Assembly: GCA_963748405.1 (NCBI GenBank)
Contig: CAVVIT010000006.1
Location: forward strand, 620,001 to 684,000
Origin: Fen-1273 sp963748405
GTDB lineage: Bacteria; Bacteroidota; Ignavibacteria; UBA10030; UBA6906
Reading direction: 5' to 3'
DNA length: 64,000 bases
This document shows positions 59,310-64,000 of this stretch, piece after piece (within the stretch, counting starts at the first letter, position 1; every line of letters begins with the position of its first letter). A program made the position numbers and the translations under genes. The notes below the pieces were generated by a model, which saw nothing but the letters and a program-made list of their open reading frames with translations, was not told the origin of the DNA and searched no databases.

Positions 59310-61559
59310 TCACGCCCTTTTTCTCCCCGGGAAGGCCATCATCAGGCCGAGCGCAATGAATCCCGCGACGCTCAGGAAGAATCCGATGAAGACGCTCCCC
59401 GGACGGAAGTGGAATCTGACGGTATGCGTTCCTTCCGGGACGACGACCGCGCGCATCGTATGGTCGGCCCGCAACACCGGGGATGCACTCCCGTCCACAT
59501 CCGCTTCCCACCCCGGGTACCACGTGTCCGAAAGGACAAGGAGTGCAGGAGCCGACGCGTGCGTTTCCACGGCCACCTCGTTCGTCCCGTATGCCACGAT
59601 GTGCGCGGCGCCCGCGATCGAATCATGCGGGACGATGCCGGGTCCGGCGAACAGTATTGCTTCACGCGACGGCTGGAATGACGGGTCCGACAGCAGCGCG
59701 AGCGACTGCGCTTCCCCCGATGCAATCCGGTACGAGCCGACGAGGAATGCGCGCGGGAGGACGCCCGGGTTGTCGTAGATCCTCACCTGTCCCACGATCC
59801 CCCTGTTGACAAATCCCTCCCCCGCGACGAGGAGCGGGCTGAACACGGTTTTCACGTTATGGAGTGAAAGGAGCTTCTGGTACGGGGGGCGGACCTCGAA
59901 GCGCCCGCGCGTGAGACCGGCCAGGCTGTTGAAGAGGCCGGCCCGGTTCTGATCCCCCCAGACATCCACGACGTACGAAGGGGTCAGCTGTGCATAACCG
60001 TTCGGCGTCGAGAAGCCGTACAGGACCTGGAGGCTCGGCTGGAGGAATTCTCTCTGATCAATGTACGGCTGGAGGCTCCCGAGCCAGCCCCGGGCATTAT
60101 TGAAGGCGGCGATATGCGTGAAGTCCGCCCCCTGGGAGTATATGCGGTACGAGGCGGGCCCCTTCTCGATGAGCGAGGCCGTCCTCGGCGGAGTCCTCCA
60201 CTCGGCCAGCGGAGCAATCGCATTCTGCCTGAGCTGGAAGAACAGGAGATCGGCCACCGCGATAACGAGTATCACGGTGCCGGCCACGGAAGCGACCGGG
60301 AGCGTCGCGAGCGCCCGCTTCCCCTCCGCAGGGGGGGAAAGGATGGACGCGAGGCCGAGTCCCGCCATCACGGCGAGCGCGGCGTCAACGAAGAAGAGCA
60401 TGCGGGTCGGAAAACGGAAGAAGCTCATCATCGGGACGACATCGAACGCCACACCGAATGCGGGTGTGGCTTTTCCCAGGACGATGAGATACGCCAGGAA
60501 ACCCGCGATCGCGAAGAATTTCACGTGGCGCGAACGGAACTTCCTGACGCAGGCATAGGCGGCCAGGAGTATCGTGACGAATCCCACGTAGCCGTAGTCT
60601 TCCCAGAATATCCCCTTGCCGGTGTAGGAGGCGCGTCCCGGTTCCCCGTGCACGGGAGGATACAGAAACGTCAGAATCGATGCGGGATCGTACGCGTACT
60701 GGGTCGCATACTCGAATGTCACCCCCCCCGCCCTCTGCGAGCGTTTGACGAGCTCGTACGTCGGGAGTATCTGCACGGCGCTCGCGAGCGACCCCGCCGC
60801 CATCGCGGCCAGGAACCACCCGACGAGCCCCCGGTGAAAGAGCGTCCGCGCAGGGAGATTCTCCTTCTTCCCGGCCCGCCAGACCGCGTACAGCCGTGCG
60901 GCAAAGTAGGCGGCGTACACCAGAGCGGAGTAGTAGGCGATCTGTATGTGACCCGAGAGGTTCTGGAGGGCGAACACGATGCCGAGCCAGAGGAGCGCCC
61001 TGATCCTTCCCCGCCTGTTGCCGTTCTGCGCGCTCCCGAGCGCCCGTTCGATAGCCAGCAGGCCCAGCGGGAGCCAGCAGGCGCTGTTGACCATGCTCAG
61101 GTGTTTCAGGTGTGAGACCATGAACCCGGAGAACGCGAACGCCAGCCCCGCAAGGAGCGACCCGTACAACCCCGCGCCGATCTCCCGTGCGTACAGGAAC
61201 ATCCCCGCCCCGGCCGTCATGAGGGTCAGGAGTATGATAAGATTGAGCGCCACGTACGGGTCGAGAAGCCAGAAGAGCACGATGTTGGGCGGATAGCAGA
61301 TCCCGGCTTCCGCGCGGGCGACAAGGGGGAACCCTCCGTACACGGGAGGATACCAGAGCGGAAGCTCACCGGCCTTCAGCGCCTCTCCCATGTACAGGCG
61401 GTAGGGAAACCCGTCGTTCATGATGTCGCTGGCGAATATGTCGTCGGTGATCAGCACTCCCTGCATCGAGGAGAGCTTCCAGTACGAACCGGCGACGACG
61501 ATGACGATGATGACTATCGCGGCGAGCGACTGTCGTCGTGTGGGGAGGGGGCTTTTCAA
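59310..61559 (-). CDS. YfhO-family multi-spanning membrane protein
   Basis: 749 residues. About twelve to thirteen membrane helices occupy the first 460 residues, then comes a periplasmic domain (about 470-715) and a last helix. DDIFASDIMNDGFPYRLYMGEALKAGELPLWYPPVYGG, split across two early loops, resembles the first outer loop of GT-C glycosyltransferases, with an Asp pair as candidate catalytic residues. YfhO proteins are implicated in lipid or polymer glycosylation in some bacteria. The TTG at 61559 overlaps the tsaD stop as TTGA; a start at 61640 inside tsaD is less likely. Confidence 0.8.
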   Translation of the reverse strand: MKSPLPTRRQSLAAIVIIVIVVAGSYWKLSSMQGVLITDDIFASDIMNDGFPYRLYMGEALKAGELPLWYPPVYGGFPLVARAEAGICYPPNIVLFWLLDPYVALNLIILLTLMTAGAGMFLYAREIGAGLYGSLLAGLAFAFSGFMVSHLKHLSMVNSACWLPLGLLAIERALGSAQNGNRRGRIRALLWLGIVFALQNLSGHIQIAYYSALVYAAYFAARLYAVWRAGKKENLPARTLFHRGLVGWFLAAMAAGSLASAVQILPTYELVKRSQRAGGVTFEYATQYAYDPASILTFLYPPVHGEPGRASYTGKGIFWEDYGYVGFVTILLAAYACVRKFRSRHVKFFAIAGFLAYLIVLGKATPAFGVAFDVVPMMSFFRFPTRMLFFVDAALAVMAGLGLASILSPPAEGKRALATLPVASVAGTVILVIAVADLLFFQLRQNAIAPLAEWRTPPRTASLIEKGPASYRIYSQGADFTHIAAFNNARGWLGSLQPYIDQREFLQPSLQVLYGFSTPNGYAQLTPSYVVDVWGDQNRAGLFNSLAGLTRGRFEVRPPYQKLLSLHNVKTVFSPLLVAGEGFVNRGIVGQVRIYDNPGVLPRAFLVGSYRIASGEAQSLALLSDPSFQPSREAILFAGPGIVPHDSIAGAAHIVAYGTNEVAVETHASAPALLVLSDTWYPGWEADVDGSASPVLRADHTMRAVVVPEGTHTVRFHFRPGSVFIGFFLSVAGFIALGLMMAFPGRKRA

Positions 61560-62590
61560 CTTGCGGCCCCGGCGATGGCCAGACGCGCAAGGGGGGGAAC
61601 GTCGAAACGGGATGTCAGTCCGCGCGAAAGCCGCATCCATCCGACGTGGCCGATCATCGCGCCGTTGTCCATGCAGTATTCGAGCCTCGGGGTGAAGAGC
61701 CGGAGGCCCCGCCGGGAGGCTTCCTCGTTCAGGCGCCAGCGCAACTCCGAATTCGCCGAGACTCCCCCGGCAAGCGCGATATCCCGCACGCCGGTCCGTG
61801 ACGCCGCCTCAAGGGCCCGCGCGATGAGAACGTCCACGACGGCCGCCTGGAAACTCGCGCAAATGTCCGCGAGGCGCCCGGGCGCAATCTCCGGGCGGGC
61901 ACCGGGCCGGGCGAGAAGCCCCCCGGCACGAAGATAATAGAGGACCGAAGTTTTGATGCCGCTGAAGCTGAAGTCGAGCGTCTTTTCCCCGGGAAACGAA
62001 CGGGGAAACGGAATGCTTCCGGGATCCCCCTCCGCGGCAAGCCTGTCGATCGCCCCCCCTCCCGGATATCCGAGGCCGAGCATCTTCGCCACCTTGTCGA
62101 ATGCCTCGCCGGCCGCATCATCGAGCGTCTCGCCGAGTATCCTGTGCACGAACGGGGCCTCCACGTGGACGAGCATCGTGTGCCCGCCGGAGACAATGAG
62201 CGCGACAAACGGGTACCGGGGAACGGGTTCCTCAAGGAATACCGAGTAGAGGTGCCCTTCCATGTGGTTCACCGCGGTGAACGGAATCCCCAGTCCGTAG
62301 GCGAGGGCCTTGCCGAAACTGAGCCCCACAAGAAGGGCACCGACAAGTCCCGGTCCCTGCGTTGCGGCGACCCCCCCGAGATCCGATTTCCGCACCCCCC
62401 CGCGATCCAGGGCCTCGCCAACGACCTGGAGTATCAGTCGCTGGTGCGCCCGCGAGGCCAGCTCGGGGACGACCCCCCCGTACTTCGCGTGTATGAGCTG
62501 CGAGGATATCACGTTGGCCGTAACCTTCCCCCCCGAAACGATCGCGGCGGATGTCTCATCGCACGACGTTTCGATGCCCAGTACGGTCAT
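61556..62590 (-). CDS. tsaD: tRNA N6-adenosine threonylcarbamoyltransferase
   Basis: 344 residues. It transfers threonylcarbamoyl to A37 of ANN-decoding tRNAs together with TsaB/E. Motifs: LGIETSCDETSAAI, the metal pair HMEGHLYS, LIVSGGHT, GLGYPGGGAIDRLA, ALAGGVSANSELR and the final Asp in DNGAMIGH. The ATG at 62590 is chosen over 62611 because the upstream promoter predicts transcription from about 62611, and AGGTGA lies before 62590. First gene of tsaD-YfhO-mltG-Ig lipoprotein. Confidence 0.96.
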   Translation of the reverse strand: MTVLGIETSCDETSAAIVSGGKVTANVISSQLIHAKYGGVVPELASRAHQRLILQVVGEALDRGGVRKSDLGGVAATQGPGLVGALLVGLSFGKALAYGLGIPFTAVNHMEGHLYSVFLEEPVPRYPFVALIVSGGHTMLVHVEAPFVHRILGETLDDAAGEAFDKVAKMLGLGYPGGGAIDRLAAEGDPGSIPFPRSFPGEKTLDFSFSGIKTSVLYYLRAGGLLARPGARPEIAPGRLADICASFQAAVVDVLIARALEAASRTGVRDIALAGGVSANSELRWRLNEEASRRGLRLFTPRLEYCMDNGAMIGHVGWMRLSRGLTSRFDVPPLARLAIAGAAS

Positions 62591-62617
62591 ATCACCTGCA
62601 GAGGAACTCATTTTGTC

Positions 62618-62646
62618 ATTGTACGGAAGAACGGGCTGAATTTCAA
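62618..62646 (-). promoter_or_regulatory. Predicted sigma70 promoter of tsaD
   Basis: Minus strand: TTGAAA (62641-62646, five of six counted with TTGACA), 17 bp, TACAAT (62618-62623, five of six). Divergent from the rpmB promoter eight bases away. Confidence 0.7.
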
Positions 62647-62653
62647 CAAACTG

Positions 62654-62682
62654 TTGCGCTGGACTCTTTTTTTCACTATCTT
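62654..62682 (+). promoter_or_regulatory. Possible promoter of rpmB
   Basis: TTGCGC (62654-62659), 17 bp with a T-run, TATCTT (62677-62682). The expected leader is about 27 bases. Confidence 0.5.
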
Positions 62683-62715
62683 TATGACCTCAAATCTCTA
62701 TCGATGGGAAGGTCC

Positions 62716-62907
62716 ATGGCAAAGGTCTGCGACATCTGCGGGAAGAAGCCGGTCACCGGCAACAACATCAGCCACGCCCATAATCTCACCCGCCGCCGCT
62801 GGGAGCCGAATCTCCAGAACGTCCGGGCGAAGGTGGACGGACGCACGAAGCGTCTGAGGGTGTGCACGACGTGCATCAAATCCAACAGGGTGACGAAAGT
62901 CGCCTGA
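62716..62907 (+). CDS. rpmB: 50S ribosomal protein L28
   Basis: 63 residues, the short L28 form. MAKVCDICGKKPVTGNNISHAHN carries a CxxC pair, and a second pair, CTTC, sits near residue 52, so it is the zinc-binding C+ type; the core NLTRRRWEPNLQ and RLRVCT are typical. The ATG 62716 follows AAGG and begins the conserved N-terminus; longer readings run through the promoter region. It stands alone behind its own promoter. Confidence 0.96.
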   Translation: MAKVCDICGKKPVTGNNISHAHNLTRRRWEPNLQNVRAKVDGRTKRLRVCTTCIKSNRVTKVA

Positions 62908-62998
62908 CCCTCCCCCGGAGGGGACTCCTCTCGATTCGCCGCCGGGGCGCCCGGCCCCGGCCTGAAGTCATGACCGACCCACCGCAGAGACCCACTGT

Positions 62999-63625
62999 AT
63001 GGCAAGGCTTGAAATACAGCTTACCCTTCCGAACCAGCTGACGCTCCTGCGCATACTCCTTACGCCCGTGTTCGTTCTGCTCCTGATGTCGGGCTCCCCG
63101 CTGTCCATGCAGATATCGCTCATCGTCTTCGTCGTCGCCGCGCTGACCGACTGGTACGACGGGTGGATCGCGCGGAAGATGGGGCACAGCTCCCGGTGGG
63201 GGAAGTTTCTCGACCCGCTGGCGGACAAGATACTCTCTTCGGCGGCCCTTCTCACGTTCGTGGGGCTGAACCTCGTCGACGCGTGGATGGTCTGGATCGT
63301 CGTCGTGCGGGATTTCCTCATCACCGGGCTGCGCAGCTACGCCGAGTACCTGGACAGGCCGATCGTGACGACGCGGGGCGCCCAGGCGAAGACGTTCGGC
63401 CAGTTCGTCGCCATCTATTATATCCTCATCCTCTATGTCGGACGGAGCATCCCCCCCGTCTACGCCGAGATCGGCCCGACGATCGATACGCTCATGCATC
63501 CGAAGGTCCTGTTCGGCATGATGCTTCTCGTCACGCTTTCGACGGCGGGGACCGGCATCGCGTACGTGTTCGACAACAGGAAAGTCCTCAGGGAGCTCTA
63601 TGATCGGATCCGACCAGCATCCTGA
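62999..63625 (+). CDS. pgsA: CDP-diacylglycerol--glycerol-3-phosphate 3-phosphatidyltransferase
   Basis: 208 residues with four to five membrane helices. It makes phosphatidylglycerophosphate. The CDP-alcohol phosphotransferase motif D-x2-D-G-x2-A-R-x8-G-x3-D-x3-D is complete: DWYDGWIARK with the later GKFLDPLADK (about 51-78). NQLTLLRILLTP near the N-terminus is also typical. The next gene, pgpA, dephosphorylates its product and starts within its last 26 bases. Confidence 0.94.
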   Translation: MARLEIQLTLPNQLTLLRILLTPVFVLLLMSGSPLSMQISLIVFVVAALTDWYDGWIARKMGHSSRWGKFLDPLADKILSSAALLTFVGLNLVDAWMVWIVVVRDFLITGLRSYAEYLDRPIVTTRGAQAKTFGQFVAIYYILILYVGRSIPPVYAEIGPTIDTLMHPKVLFGMMLLVTLSTAGTGIAYVFDNRKVLRELYDRIRPAS

Positions 63626-64000
63626 GTCTCCACGGGGGAGGCCCGCCCCTTTCGTGCTCCGGCTCATCGCCACCGGCCTGTATACGGGATACGTCCCGTG
63701 GGCGTCCGGGACGTTCGGCGCGCTCGCGGGGCTCCTCGTCCTCCTCATTCCCGGGACGGACAGCCCCGGCGTCCTCCTCCTCCTCATCGCGGGCGGACTG
63801 GCGATCGGCGTGTATGCCTCTTCCCGCGTGGCGGAGGCCGAGGGGAACACGCTGACGAAGACCGCGGCGGCCGCGAAGGCGATGTTCCAGCCGGGGCCCC
63901 AGGCGCACGCCGACCCCTCCATCGTCGTCATCGACGAGATCGTCGGCATGTGGATCTCGCTCGCCGGGGTCGCCCGGGGCGCGGCCCCGTTCATCATCGC
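63600..64000 (+). CDS. pgpA: Phosphatidylglycerophosphatase A (cut by window edge)
   Basis: 133 residues visible; the frame is open to the end of the window. The PgpA pattern is clear: LIATGLYTGYVPWASGTFGALAG near the N-terminus (residues 22-44), a hydrophobic helix, and the catalytic-region DPSIVVIDEIVGMWISL. The enzyme converts phosphatidylglycerophosphate to phosphatidylglycerol. The ATG at 63600 overlaps pgsA by 26 bases in another frame, so the two steps of PG synthesis are encoded as a coupled pair. The missing part is probably about 30-40 residues. Confidence 0.88.
   Translation, partial: MIGSDQHPESPRGRPAPFVLRLIATGLYTGYVPWASGTFGALAGLLVLLIPGTDSPGVLLLLIAGGLAIGVYASSRVAEAEGNTLTKTAAAAKAMFQPGPQAHADPSIVVIDEIVGMWISLAGVARGAAPFII

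Noticed and set aside
1..64000. tRNA, rRNA, CRISPR, prophage or insertion sequence
   Set aside because: Intergenic gaps are all under about 190 bases and none shows a cloverleaf-like or CCA-ended sequence, repeat-spacer pattern, transposase or integrase motif.

Overview
The window is a gene-dense bacterial chromosome segment (high GC, roughly 60-65%) with 59 protein-coding genes, two of them cut by the window ends. I see no rRNA or tRNA gene, no insertion sequence, prophage or CRISPR array, and no gene-free stretch longer than about 190 bases. The gene set suggests a diderm of the FCB superphylum, probably near Ignavibacteria/Chlorobi: single-chain glycine decarboxylase, the futalosine menaquinone route, EF-P with an Asn tip, Big_5/SbsA-type Ig lipoprotein, SPOR lipoproteins, a LysM protein with coiled coil, and YfhO. 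Promoters are ordinary sigma70 type (TTGACA-like, 17 bp, TATATT-like), unlike the Bacteroidetes -33/-7 type. The placement is an inference from gene content only.

Layout. 1-6.9 kb (minus): ComEC N-terminus, a metalloenzyme, a degenerate MA-type peptidase, dtd, prmC, an MFS carrier and an amidohydrolase. 7.1-10.1 kb: mazG (plus) facing phoH, then a LysM protein and a small coiled-coil lipoprotein with a clear promoter. 10.2-15.4 kb (minus): ABC-2 exporter ATPase and permease, a TPR plus periplasmic-binding-fold protein (LpoA-like layout), radC. 15.5-21.7 kb (minus): a compact aromatic operon aroB, aroD-aroE fusion, Dabb protein, aroA, aroC fused to chorismate mutase, tyrA, preceded by a strong promoter and a leader terminator. 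21.9-30.1 kb: menaquinone genes menG, GNAT, mqnD (plus) facing mqnC, mqnA, mqnE, ubiD, ubiX, ubiA (minus). Chorismate made by the first cluster is the substrate of MqnA in the second. pheA at 35 kb completes the Phe/Tyr branches together with tyrA and the fused mutase.

30-35 kb (minus): guaA, a cyclic-2,3-DPG-synthetase-like GTPase, carbamate kinase (apparent frameshift) and ornithine carbamoyltransferase. 35-40 kb (plus): pheA, a radical SAM protein and gcvP with a perfect inverted repeat over its start region. 40-43 kb (minus): efp, accB, accC, gcvH behind a near-consensus promoter. 43-46.4 kb: small lipoprotein (plus), GAF-GAF histidine kinase and purM (minus). 46.5-56.4 kb (plus): FAH-family hydrolase, orphan ParA-like ATPase, M23 peptidase, valS, glcD-like oxidase, an unusual deoC with a microcompartment-targeting-like N-terminus, and two SPOR lipoproteins. 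56.4-62.6 kb (minus): tsaD, YfhO-like membrane protein, mltG, Ig-like lipoprotein. 62.7-64 kb (plus): rpmB, pgsA, pgpA (cut).

Genes are packed tightly. Many junctions are 4-base overlaps (ATGA, GTGA, TTGA), and several starts are GTG or TTG. The points most worth following are the leader terminator of the aromatic operon, the DeoC N-terminal extension, the aroC-chorismate mutase fusion, the operator-like repeat at gcvP and the carbamate kinase frameshift.
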